Assembly: GCA_021845835.1 (NCBI GenBank)
Contig: JAJZVE010000071.1
Span: forward strand, 1 to 11,963
DNA from: Pseudomonadota bacterium
GTDB lineage: Bacteria; Pseudomonadota; Alphaproteobacteria; Acetobacterales; Acetobacteraceae
Direction of reading: 5' to 3'
DNA length: 11,963 nt
Part shown: piece by piece, positions 6,316-11,963 of the stretch
How the letters are laid out: each line of letters starts with the position of its first letter
Position numbering within the stretch: the first letter of the stretch is position 1
Program-made: the position numbers and the translations under genes
Notes under the pieces: generated by a model
What the model saw: only the letters and a program-made list of their open reading frames with translations
Told to the model about the DNA's origin: nothing
Database searches by the model: none

Positions 6316-8877
6316 CAGAAAGTCAACGTCTCCAACCTTCAACCGAATCATCCCACCATCCACCACCGGCTCCACCGCTTCGCGGGAATCGATGCCTCCT
6401 GACAGGTGGTCGGGCAAAGTGAAGCCGCTAATCATCTCGCCAAACAGCCCGCGGATCGGCGTGGCAAAGGTGATGCGCGCACCTTCCGCGCCTAACCGGG
6501 TGCGGATTTTTTCCTCATTTCCGGGAAACCGCAGGTCGGCAAAGGGTGTATCGATCGGCATCGCGATACCCTTGGCTGCCATCGCGTCGGCCACGTCCTT
6601 GCCGTAGATGTTGTACCAATAATCCGCCCAATCTTTGCCGAGTTCGGCATTGAGCATCTCGATCCGAACGGGATGCGTCGCGCTTTCGACGAGAAGTCGG
6701 TTCATGTAGGGAATGACCCATTCCGGATGGGTTTCTATGAGCCGTCGCGTCAGCTCCAACCCCGAGACATCGCGGTAAATGCCATTAAGAACGCCAGCGT
6801 CTTTCCAGGCGCCAAGCCCGTTTTCGAAGGCGGGTGCGAGCAGTCTCGCCAATCCCTGTTCCGGTGTCATGACGTGGCATCGGGCGATTTCGAAGCCCGG
6901 CGGCCGGGCAAGCCGATGGCGATGCAGCCTGCCGATGCGCTGGAGCAGGACATCGACAGGGCAGAGGTCGGTCAGAAGGCAATCAGCGTCGATATCGAGG
7001 CTCTGCTCGAGCGTCTGAGTGCCAATGACGATCACCCCGCCTGGTTTGCGTTCATGCGGCGACAATGCGGCTTCCACCGCCTGATCGAGCAACGCGCGGT
7101 CCTCCGGCGCAAACCGGCCATGATGCAGCGCGGGGCCGTCCGCCACCTGCATGAGCAGGATTTCGCCCACCTGCCGCACCGCCTCGAACGTATCGACGGC
7201 AGCCGTCACCGTGTTGCGGATGACGAGCACACGCGCACCTTCCCGCGCCGCGTCCATGGCGATGCGCGCCACCGCCTCGGCCGCCATCGTCGGCACCAGC
7301 GCCATGGCGACGGTTTTTTGCCCCTTCTCCCTCTCCTGCGCGCCACACCCGCGCGGCGTTGCCTCGCTTTTGCCCCACACCGCCGGATAAGGCGCCGCCA
7401 GCGCTTCTTCAAAGGACGGCCTTTGCTTACGCCCCAGCCATTTCGTCCGCGCGACCGACCCCAGCGTCGCCGACATCAGCATCCCATGACCGCCGCGCCC
7501 GAGATGCATCCGGAGCAGGTGGTTCTGCACCTCCGTCATATAGCGGTCGGAAGCGTGAACCTCATCGATCACGAGGAAACCGCGCGAGAGCGCCGCGGCA
7601 CGCAGATGGGCGTGCTTGACCTGCAAGGCAGCGAGCATGGCCTGATCGACCGTGCCAACGGCGACCGTCGCGGCCAGCGCGCGTTTGGTGCTTTCCGCCG
7701 CCCAGCGCGCCAGCAGAAGCGCCTCGTCCGCATCGTCATCCCAGCGCACCTGCCAGTCGGGCAATTTCTGCCCCTCGACCTCACCGGCCCGAAGATAGCC
7801 CGGAACGACGAGAACCGCTTCGGGCCCGCCCCCATCGAACAACCGCCCCATCATCTTGTTCACCCGCCGATGCAATTGGATGGCCGCGGCCCGGGTGGGC
7901 AGTGCGAAATAGAGGCTGTCCACCAGCCCGGCCTCGAACAGGCGCGCAAACCGCCACAATGCCGCTTCGGTCTTTCCCGAACCGGTTTCGGCTTCCAGGA
8001 TGACGAGCGGTTCTTCGAGCGGAAATTCGCCGATCAGGCGTTGCTGCGGTCGCGGCGGCTTGCCTTCGGTGAGCGTCGCGAAATCGGTCCGTCCCGACGC
8101 CAGATCGCGAAAGCGGCGTGTATCGAAGCCGATATCCGCCACCGCTTGGCGCGCTTTGCCGCGAGCCTTCTCGATATACTGGCCGTCGAGATGGGCAACG
8201 AAATTAAAGATGCCCTTGGTCGATCCCAGCCAGTCGGCGAGGGAGACGAGGCCGCACAACAGATGTTGGAAACCCGACACTGTGGGCAGTGGCGTCCCAT
8301 CGCTGGTTTCAAAAGCCTCGGGAAACCACGACCGAAGCAAAACGCCGATTTCGGCGGATGACGCCACCGGATCATAGCCGAGTGCCGGAACGCTTTGCCA
8401 CTGCTTCCCCGCGCGGTCCTCCTTCTCCAGCGCGAAGGGCCGACCATGATGGGCCAGAACGGCAAAGAGGAGGTGTTCGTCGACCCCCCAGTCCCCCAAC
8501 CGGTCGCAATGCAGATTCCGCCTGATCTCTTCCGGCGCATGGCCGCAAAAAATCGCCGCACCCTCCCGCACATGCCCATGAGTTTCGCCACGCCACGCGC
8601 CGTGCGGCCAGCCCTTGGCCTGAAAACCGGGATGCAGCTTGCCGGCGTCATGCAGAAAAACCAGAACGGCAAGGCGCGCGATCTGGGTGTGCGACAACGA
8701 TCCGCCCGCCGCTCGTTCCATCCGGGCGCGCACCACCGGCAAAGTCGCCATGGCCTCGAAACAAGCCGCGACATCGGCGCAATGATGCGCCAGATGATGG
8801 CTTTCCTCGTCGCCGGTTTTCCCCCATGGGGCGCTATACCGCATATCGATCGCCACAACTCCGTCTGAATTAGCCAA
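6283..8877 (-). CDS. cas3: Type I-E CRISPR-associated nuclease-helicase Cas3
   Basis: This 864-aa protein is recruited by Cascade to nick and unwind target DNA. The N-terminal HD nuclease domain shows HHLAHH (27-32), FLHD (74-77), LAHHG (141-145) and LADW (213-216). The helicase part has Walker A ETGSGKT (297-303), DEVH (438-441), SAT (469-471) and QRIGRLHRH (646-654). All key residues are present and the length is near E. coli Cas3 (888 aa). The start used is TTG at 8877 with AAAGG 5 nt upstream; an alternative is ATG at residue 12. The start is 22 bp after the toxin stop codon with no separate promoter seen, so cas3 may be transcribed with the toxin-antitoxin pair. Its last codons overlap the cse1 regulatory region. 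Confidence 0.96.
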   Translation of the reverse strand: MANSDGVVAIDMRYSAPWGKTGDEESHHLAHHCADVAACFEAMATLPVVRARMERAAGGSLSHTQIARLAVLVFLHDAGKLHPGFQAKGWPHGAWRGETHGHVREGAAIFCGHAPEEIRRNLHCDRLGDWGVDEHLLFAVLAHHGRPFALEKEDRAGKQWQSVPALGYDPVASSAEIGVLLRSWFPEAFETSDGTPLPTVSGFQHLLCGLVSLADWLGSTKGIFNFVAHLDGQYIEKARGKARQAVADIGFDTRRFRDLASGRTDFATLTEGKPPRPQQRLIGEFPLEEPLVILEAETGSGKTEAALWRFARLFEAGLVDSLYFALPTRAAAIQLHRRVNKMMGRLFDGGGPEAVLVVPGYLRAGEVEGQKLPDWQVRWDDDADEALLLARWAAESTKRALAATVAVGTVDQAMLAALQVKHAHLRAAALSRGFLVIDEVHASDRYMTEVQNHLLRMHLGRGGHGMLMSATLGSVARTKWLGRKQRPSFEEALAAPYPAVWGKSEATPRGCGAQEREKGQKTVAMALVPTMAAEAVARIAMDAAREGARVLVIRNTVTAAVDTFEAVRQVGEILLMQVADGPALHHGRFAPEDRALLDQAVEAALSPHERKPGGVIVIGTQTLEQSLDIDADCLLTDLCPVDVLLQRIGRLHRHRLARPPGFEIARCHVMTPEQGLARLLAPAFENGLGAWKDAGVLNGIYRDVSGLELTRRLIETHPEWVIPYMNRLLVESATHPVRIEMLNAELGKDWADYWYNIYGKDVADAMAAKGIAMPIDTPFADLRFPGNEEKIRTRLGAEGARITFATPIRGLFGEMISGFTLPDHLSGGIDSREAVEPVVDGGMIRLKVGDVDFLYGRTGIIRSK
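6296..6326 (-). promoter_or_regulatory. Predicted sigma70-type promoter for cse1-cas2 inside the end of cas3
   Basis: On the minus strand TTGACT (6326-6321) is followed after 19 bp by TATTAT (6301-6296). Each hexamer has 5 of 6 consensus bases, but the spacer is 1-2 bp long. Transcription would begin near 6289 and give a leader of about 265 nt before cse1. The -10 box sits inside the predicted Cascade target. No other convincing promoter was found in the gap. Confidence 0.55.
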
Positions 8878-8899
8878 GCGCGCCTTTAATTAATCTCAT

Positions 8900-9232
8900 C
8901 TATTCCAAGATAGTTGAGAGCTTCGCCAGCACTTCATCGACAATGGCCGCCGATAGACTTTCGAGTTTGCGGCCACGCCGGGAAGCGATGTCGAGGGCGC
9001 GAGGCTGATCGCAGCGCACGACGCCGGTTGTCTGAGTGCCTGCGCCGGCCAGAGATACTGCGAAGCCTGCCGTACGGGCAAAATTGCCGCCAGTCGTGAT
9101 CGGCAGCACCACAGGCGTCTTCGTCAGGCGGTTGAATGGGCCCGGCGATACGACCAGCACAGGGCGCGTGCCCTGCTGTTCATGGCCGGACGTAGGATCG
9201 AGCGAGACGAGATAAATATCACCCCGCTCCAT
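8900..9232 (-). CDS. MazF/PemK-family endoribonuclease toxin, ChpB-like
   Basis: This 110-aa protein starts MERGDIYLVSLDPTSGHEQQ at the ATG that overlaps the antitoxin stop (ATGA); the frame is open further upstream inside the antitoxin. It is closest in pattern to ChpB/PemK: GDIYLV, then QQGTRPVLVVSP (19-30), PITTGGNFAR (45-54, with the usual catalytic Thr/Ser region) and a later VVRCDQPRALD (71-81). These toxins cleave mRNA at short motifs and are neutralised by the antitoxin encoded just before them. Length fits the family (110-120 aa). cas3 follows 22 bp later on the same strand. Confidence 0.92.
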   Translation of the reverse strand: MERGDIYLVSLDPTSGHEQQGTRPVLVVSPGPFNRLTKTPVVLPITTGGNFARTAGFAVSLAGAGTQTTGVVRCDQPRALDIASRRGRKLESLSAAIVDEVLAKLSTILE

Positions 9233-9489
9233 CACAGCAGCTCGTTGCCGACCGGCTTGGCGTCGAGCCATTTCTGATCCTCGGCGCTCAGATCGGCCGA
9301 GGGATCACATTGCGCCAGCAACTCAGCAAGCGTGTAGCGGGGCCGTGCGGACGGTTCGACCACGAGGCGGCCATTGTCCACGGCAAGTCCGACCTTGGCG
9401 CCGGCCGCCAGATGAAGAACATCGAGCAGTGCGGGAGGGACGGCGAGCATGATCGAACCTCCCACCTTGCGGAGACTTGTTGTGTGCAT
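9232..9489 (-). CDS. MazE/AbrB-family antitoxin, ChpS/PemI-like
   Basis: This 85-aa protein begins MHTTSLRKVGGSIMLAVPPA, the swapped-hairpin AbrB DNA-binding fold typical of MazE. The turn AAGAKVGLAVDNGRLVVEP is the second half of the fold. The C-terminal tail (about residues 50-85, acidic, LAELLAQCDPSADLSAEDQK) would wrap around and inhibit the toxin. A GGAAG lies 9 nt before ATG. The stop overlaps the toxin start by one base. It likely represses its own promoter through the palindrome at 9509-9526. Confidence 0.9.
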   Translation of the reverse strand: MHTTSLRKVGGSIMLAVPPALLDVLHLAAGAKVGLAVDNGRLVVEPSARPRYTLAELLAQCDPSADLSAEDQKWLDAKPVGNELL

Positions 9490-9508
9490 GAGAAGAGTCT
9501 TCCTTTAA

Positions 9509-9547
9509 ATTATACAAAAATATAATACGGCATTGCCCGCCCTTCAA
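9509..9547 (-). promoter_or_regulatory. Toxin-antitoxin promoter with palindromic operator
   Basis: On the minus strand TTGAAG (9547-9542), 17 bp, then TATATT (9524-9519) make a good sigma70-type promoter. A perfect 6-bp inverted repeat, ATTATA/TATAAT with 6 nt between (9526-9509), overlaps the -10 box. This is where an autorepressing MazE-like antitoxin would bind. The stretch is sharply AT-rich in GC-rich DNA. It may also be the promoter that serves cas3. Confidence 0.65.
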
Positions 9548-9602
9548 GGCTTTTTTTGGGTTGCACGATCCAACCAGTGCTTGATTTGCGACAGGTGAGA
9601 TC

Positions 9603-9648
9603 ATACCCAAAGCACCCTGCCTGTTCGCTGATCGGCAGGCCCGGGTAT
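9603..9648. repeat. Nested inverted repeat
   Basis: The outer arms ATACCC (9603-9608) and GGGTAT (9643-9648) enclose the inner arms CCTGCC (9616-9621) and GGCAGG (9634-9639), with a 12-nt loop and an asymmetric internal loop of 7 and 3 nt. A cruciform or bulged hairpin is possible. No T-run follows, so a terminator is not supported. Confidence 0.5.
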
Positions 9649-9674
9649 CCCATCCAAGGTAGAGCCTTGCCGAA

Positions 9675-9699
9675 GATACACTATAGGTAATAGTGTATC
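9675..9699. repeat. Perfect 10-bp inverted repeat, operator- or recombination-core-like
   Basis: GATACACTAT (9675-9684), AGGTA, ATAGTGTATC (9690-9699). The arms are perfect, AT-rich and closely spaced, as in a dimeric repressor operator or a tyrosine-recombinase core. A tyrosine recombinase is encoded about 0.8 kb to the right, but no link is shown. There is no T-run. Confidence 0.6.
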
Positions 9700-9944
9700 A
9701 GAACATCCCACCCCCTCCCCTCGCCACACCGCGCCCGACAACCAGCCGCACGGCCGCGAACACCGGCATATCCGGCCAGCGCAGAGCGAGAACAAGAAGC
9801 AAAAATCAGCGAAGTTTCCGCAAGCGAAGGCATGGCGGTGCGCCCGATAAGCCTCGAGAGGCGGAGAACTTTCCACTGTACACGGAACGCCCATTCTGAT
9901 ACAGTTTTCGGAGAATCTCGCCCAAACCGCTGAAAGGCCCGCCC

Positions 9945-10211
9945 ATGGCCGAACCGATCCAGCCCTCTCTCTTCCCCGACCAGGCCTGCTTCACCCGCAT
10001 CCGCCCCGACATGAACGAATGGCGCTTCTACCACCTCGCCGTCTGGCCCGATCTCTTCGGCCACGCCCTGCTCGCGCGCCACTGGGGCCGCATCGGCACC
10101 CAGGGCCGCCTCCGCCTCGACCCCCACCCGGACCCCGGCGCGGCCATCAACGCCCTCGCCTCCCTTGCCCGCGCCAAGCGCCGTCGCGGCTACCGCGAAA
10201 CTCCGGCGTGA
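9945..10211 (+). CDS. WGR-domain protein
   Basis: This 88-aa protein consists almost entirely of a WGR domain. After a short lead, FTRIRPDMNEWRFYHLAVWPDLFGHALLARHWGRIGTQGRLRLD spans about residues 16-59 with the signature WGR at 47-49, and a basic tail (ARAKRRRGYRETPA) follows. WGR domains occur in PARPs and in small bacterial proteins, often on plasmids and integrated elements, and are thought to bind nucleic acid. The exact role here is unknown. The start is well supported by GAAAGG 7 nt upstream. A GTG overlapping its TGA (10208) opens a long frame to the recombinase, but I place that start at 10520. Confidence 0.85.
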   Translation: MAEPIQPSLFPDQACFTRIRPDMNEWRFYHLAVWPDLFGHALLARHWGRIGTQGRLRLDPHPDPGAAINALASLARAKRRRGYRETPA

Positions 10212-10252
10212 GCCAGGCGGCCAAGCCCGCCAGGGCAAAGGGAAAGGCAAGA

Positions 10253-10299
10253 GCGGGGGCGCTGCCCCCGCGCCCCCGCCAGGGCCACGCCGGCCCTGG
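10253..10299. repeat. REP-like pair of GC-rich palindromes
   Basis: Two perfect hairpins lie side by side: GCGGGGGC/GCCCCCGC with a GCT loop (10253-10271), and CCAGGGCC/GGCCCTGG with an ACGCC loop (10279-10299). Tandem palindromes of this flavour are dispersed between genes in many GC-rich alphaproteobacteria. Their presence suggests that 10212-10519 is intergenic even though one frame is open across it. Confidence 0.6.
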
Positions 10300-10403
10300 A
10301 CCCGGCAGCCCGAACCCATCTTCCGCGCGCAGCATCAGCGCCGCGGCCAGAGCATCTCAGGTGGCGTCTGAAGCGGCCATCGGCCCCCGCGCGGCCAAGC
10401 GCG

Positions 10404-10437
10404 TTATCCACAAAACCCTGAGTAAGTCTGTGGGCAA
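10404..10437 (+). promoter_or_regulatory. DnaA-box-like inverted pair
   Basis: TTATCCACA (10404-10412) is a perfect DnaA box. Sixteen bases later TGTGGGCAA (10429-10437) is an inverted box with two mismatches. One perfect 9-mer can occur by chance, and no iterons, AT-rich unwinding region or replication initiator gene is visible, so this is not called an origin. Confidence 0.35.
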
Positions 10438-10519
10438 GCCTGGGGGCGCGCGAAAGACCGCGCCGGTATCACCGCGGGTCAGCAATTCCGCTCCTCCGGC
10501 CGCGCGTCCGGTCGACGGC

Positions 10520-11098
10520 ATGAGCCTCTACGACGCCACCGGCGCCCGGAAATATCTGACCCGCAGCGAGCGCGACGCCTTCCTCGCCGCCGCCGAGCAT
10601 GCCGACCGCCAGGTCCGCACCCTCTGCATGACCCTCGCCTATGCCGGCTGTCGGTTGTCCGAGGCGCTGGCGCTCACCGTCGATCGCGTCGACCTCGCCG
10701 CCGGCGTGCTGGTGTTCGCCACTCTGAAGAAGCGCCAGGGTGGCCATTACCGCGCCGTGCCGGTGCCCTCTGCCCTGCTCGATGCCCTCGATCTGGTGCA
10801 TGGCATCCGCGAACACCAATCCCGCCGCGGCAAAGGGCGCGGCGAACGCCTCTGGCCGTGGTCACGCATGACCGGTTGGCGCGCCGTGCATACGGTCATG
10901 CAGGAAGCCGGCCTCGCCGGCCCCCACGCCTCCTCCAAGGGCCTCCGCCACAGCTTCGGCGTCACCGCCGTCTCCGCCGGCATCCCCCTCAACCTCGTCC
11001 AGAAATGGCTCGGTCACGCCCAGCTCACCACTACCGCCATCTACGCCAACGCCGTCGGAACCGAGGAAAAAGACATCGCCAAAAAAATGTGGGGGTGA
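10520..11098 (+). CDS. Short tyrosine recombinase/integrase (catalytic domain only)
   Basis: This 192-aa protein from ATG (MSLYDATGARKYLTRSERDA) is a tyrosine recombinase of the phage-integrase family. It carries R45 (YAGCRLSEAL), a lysine at 70-71 (TLKKRQGG), R143 in SKGLRHSFGVTA, H166 in WLGHAQLTTT and the nucleophile Y175 (AIYANA). The usual first histidine of the HxxR motif is Lys140. It lacks the N-terminal core-binding domain of full-length integrases. The same frame is open back to a GTG at 10208 that overlaps the WGR stop, but that extension is low-complexity (Ala, Pro, Arg) and crosses REP-like palindromes and a DnaA box, so I prefer 10520. It may promote movement or resolution of the element. 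Confidence 0.85.
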   Translation: MSLYDATGARKYLTRSERDAFLAAAEHADRQVRTLCMTLAYAGCRLSEALALTVDRVDLAAGVLVFATLKKRQGGHYRAVPVPSALLDALDLVHGIREHQSRRGKGRGERLWPWSRMTGWRAVHTVMQEAGLAGPHASSKGLRHSFGVTAVSAGIPLNLVQKWLGHAQLTTTAIYANAVGTEEKDIAKKMWG

Positions 11099-11165
11099 GA
11101 TTAGGCAAGCGCGGGCTGGATACACATTTCTGCCAAGTGGCTAACGCACATCCAAGGAGTCCCGA

Positions 11166-11405
11166 ATGGACAGCACCGTCGATGTGACCATCCCGGTTGA
11201 GCCGGAGGCCGCCAAGGCGCTCGAAAATCCTGCGCGTCGTGAGGCAGTGGGGCGCTACCTAAGCGGCCTGCTCAAGGAAGGACATATTCCCGCAGCTCTC
11301 GCGTCGGCAATCGCCGACGCCAAACGCGAGGCTCGTGCGAGGGGCCTGACGGACGAAGGCATTGACGCTGAGCTTGAGGCTTGGCGGGCCGAACGTAGAG
11401 CGTGA
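11166..11405 (+). CDS. Type II antitoxin of a PIN-toxin pair
   Basis: This 79-aa protein (MDSTVDVTIPVEPEAAKALE...) has AAGGAG 7 nt before ATG. It has a helix-rich middle (NPARREAVGRYLSGLLKEG) and a C-terminal segment ARGLTDEGIDAELEAWRAER. Small proteins of this pattern usually sit directly before PIN-family toxins. Its TGA overlaps the GTG start of the next gene (GTGA, 11402-11405), the usual coupled arrangement. I cannot name the DNA-binding fold. It looks intact even though its partner does not. Confidence 0.75.
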   Translation: MDSTVDVTIPVEPEAAKALENPARREAVGRYLSGLLKEGHIPAALASAIADAKREARARGLTDEGIDAELEAWRAERRA

Positions 11406-11810
11406 TCGTCGTCTTCGACGCCTCGACCTTCGTTTCGGCAGCCCTCAAAGCGAAAAGCCTTCCTGAGCGGGCGCTACTGCGCGCTGTGAGCGCGCCAAAC
11501 CGTCTGCTTCTGTCGCAGGCGGTTGAGGATGAATATCGCGAAGTCATTTTTCGCCCGAAGTTTGATCGCTTCGTCGCGGCCGAACGTCGTCAGCGAATCC
11601 TCGATATCGTGGTGTTTGCCGCGGAGCGGCGTCGGACCCACCGAAACTATTCGAGAGTGCCGTGACCCGAAAGATGATAAATACTTGATTTTGGCCGCCG
11701 TTGGTGGAGCAGATGTCATCGTGAGCAGCGACATACGTCACTTACTCTCGATGCACCCGTGGCGTGGGATTCCTATCCTGTCTCCAGTTAACTTTCTTGC
11801 CCTCTTTTGA
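11402..11810 (+). pseudogene. PIN-domain toxin, frameshifted
   Basis: The first frame starts at GTG 11402 (MIVVFDASTFVSAALKAKSL) and would end prematurely at 11665. The homologous continuation is in the next frame from about 11628 (GVGPTETIRECRDPKDDKY...) to the TGA at 11808-11810. Together they form a complete PIN ribonuclease of the putative-toxin family: D6, E44 in VEDEYREVI, the Asp of CRDPKDDKYL and the Asp of IVSSDIRHL are all present. Skipping one base at about 11627 restores the frame. It could be a real inactivating mutation, a sequencing error or, less likely, recoding. Both halves remain well conserved, so the shift is recent if real. Confidence 0.8.
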
Positions 11811-11963
11811 CCGAGGAAATTCGAGGAATATGGTCTGCGGACGCGAAGCGCGCATGCTTGGCGCCCCGAGCAGACGGACGCCAGCAAGTGCCTTTTATCG
11901 TTCGATGGTTACGCCGCTGCCTGCGTCAACGCGGGCGCCCTTGTATCACCGGCCGCGCCAGAT

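Larger units (their letters stand above)
9548..9944. other. Gene-free stretch with inverted repeats
   Basis: No open frame here has a recognisable product or a good ribosome site. The left half holds two strong inverted repeats, listed separately at 9603-9648 and 9675-9699. From about 9700 to 9940 the sequence is ordinary GC-rich DNA in which I see no motif. The ribosome site of the WGR gene (GAAAGG, 9932-9937) is at the right end. Confidence 0.6.

Noticed and set aside
6673..8361. Long plus-strand open frame of 562 codons opposite cas3
   Set aside because: Its frame is open because of GC-rich codon structure on the cas3 strand. It has no recognisable domain, and cas3 motifs account for the region. 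The same applies to plus-strand frames opposite cas1, cas6e, cas7e and cse1.
8886..8893. TTAATTAA palindrome between toxin and cas3
   Set aside because: It is a short AT palindrome without flanking promoter elements and may be chance.
9538..9557. T-run after a short hairpin as a plus-strand terminator
   Set aside because: The run of seven T is real, but the preceding stem is only about 3-4 bp with an impossible or poor loop, and no plus-strand gene ends there.
9693..9899. Plus-strand 68-codon frame starting GTG in the palindrome region
   Set aside because: The start codon lies in the inverted repeat with no proper ribosome site, and the product is basic and proline-rich with no homology I recognise.
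9681..10319. Minus-strand frame of 212 codons across the WGR gene
   Set aside because: It is Gly/Ala/Arg-rich, lacks a family signature or ribosome site, and overlaps the clear WGR domain on the other strand.
10019..10519. N-terminal extension of the recombinase from 10019 or 10208
   Set aside because: It overlaps the WGR gene or consists of low-complexity sequence crossing REP-like palindromes. The GTG at 10208 overlapping TGA is noted as a possible but less likely start.
11811..11963. Possible C-terminal end of a minus-strand gene entering from the right (TAA at 11911-11909)
   Set aside because: Only about 17 codons are visible, with no recognisable motif. I otherwise see nothing supportable in this tail.

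Overview
The window comes from a GC-rich bacterium, most likely an alphaproteobacterium. The integrase and WGR proteins resemble ones I associate with Acetobacteraceae such as Acidiphilium, but that placement is an inference. It is an accessory or mobile region: a complete type I-E CRISPR-Cas locus on the minus strand, flanked on the right by two toxin-antitoxin modules, a WGR-domain protein and a short tyrosine recombinase.

Layout, left to right. Positions 1-42 hold the first repeat and part of the first spacer of a CRISPR array that runs off the left edge. A 59-bp leader (43-101) separates it from the cas genes. Reading right to left on the minus strand, the order is cas3 (8877-6283), a 258-bp gap, then the tightly overlapping genes cse1/cas8e, cse2/cas11, cas7e, cas5e, cas6e, cas1 and cas2. 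This is the canonical E. coli-type I-E order. A MazEF/ChpSB-like pair (9489-8900) lies 22 bp upstream of cas3 on the same strand. From 9548 to 9944 there is no convincing gene but there are strong inverted repeats. The plus strand then carries a WGR-domain gene, a non-coding stretch with a REP-like element and DnaA-box-like sequences, a tyrosine recombinase, and a second toxin-antitoxin pair whose PIN-domain toxin is frameshifted.

The most striking element is in the cas3-cse1 gap. A single-spacer mini-array of degenerate repeats (6042-6132) has the exact I-E geometry. The upstream pseudo-repeat keeps the array's 8-nt 5' handle and a re-paired hairpin, the spacer is exactly 32 nt, and the downstream pseudo-repeat keeps the perfect Cas6e hairpin. 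The first 15 nt of this pseudo-spacer match 6284-6298 at every position except position 6, the base flipped out of the crRNA-DNA helix in type I-E Cascade. The match has an AAC PAM-like flank and overlaps the -10 box of a good predicted promoter (TTGACT, 19 bp, TATTAT) that would drive cse1-cas2. This is the signature of a Cas-regulating RNA (CreR/CreA-like guide): Cascade carrying the guide would bind but probably not license cleavage, and would repress its own operon.

The guide is embedded in the predicted 5' leader of the cse1 mRNA. It lies inside a 67-codon ORF that has a strong Shine-Dalgarno sequence and a stop codon abutting the cse1 start. Guide maturation by Cas6e and Cascade expression could therefore compete for the same transcript.
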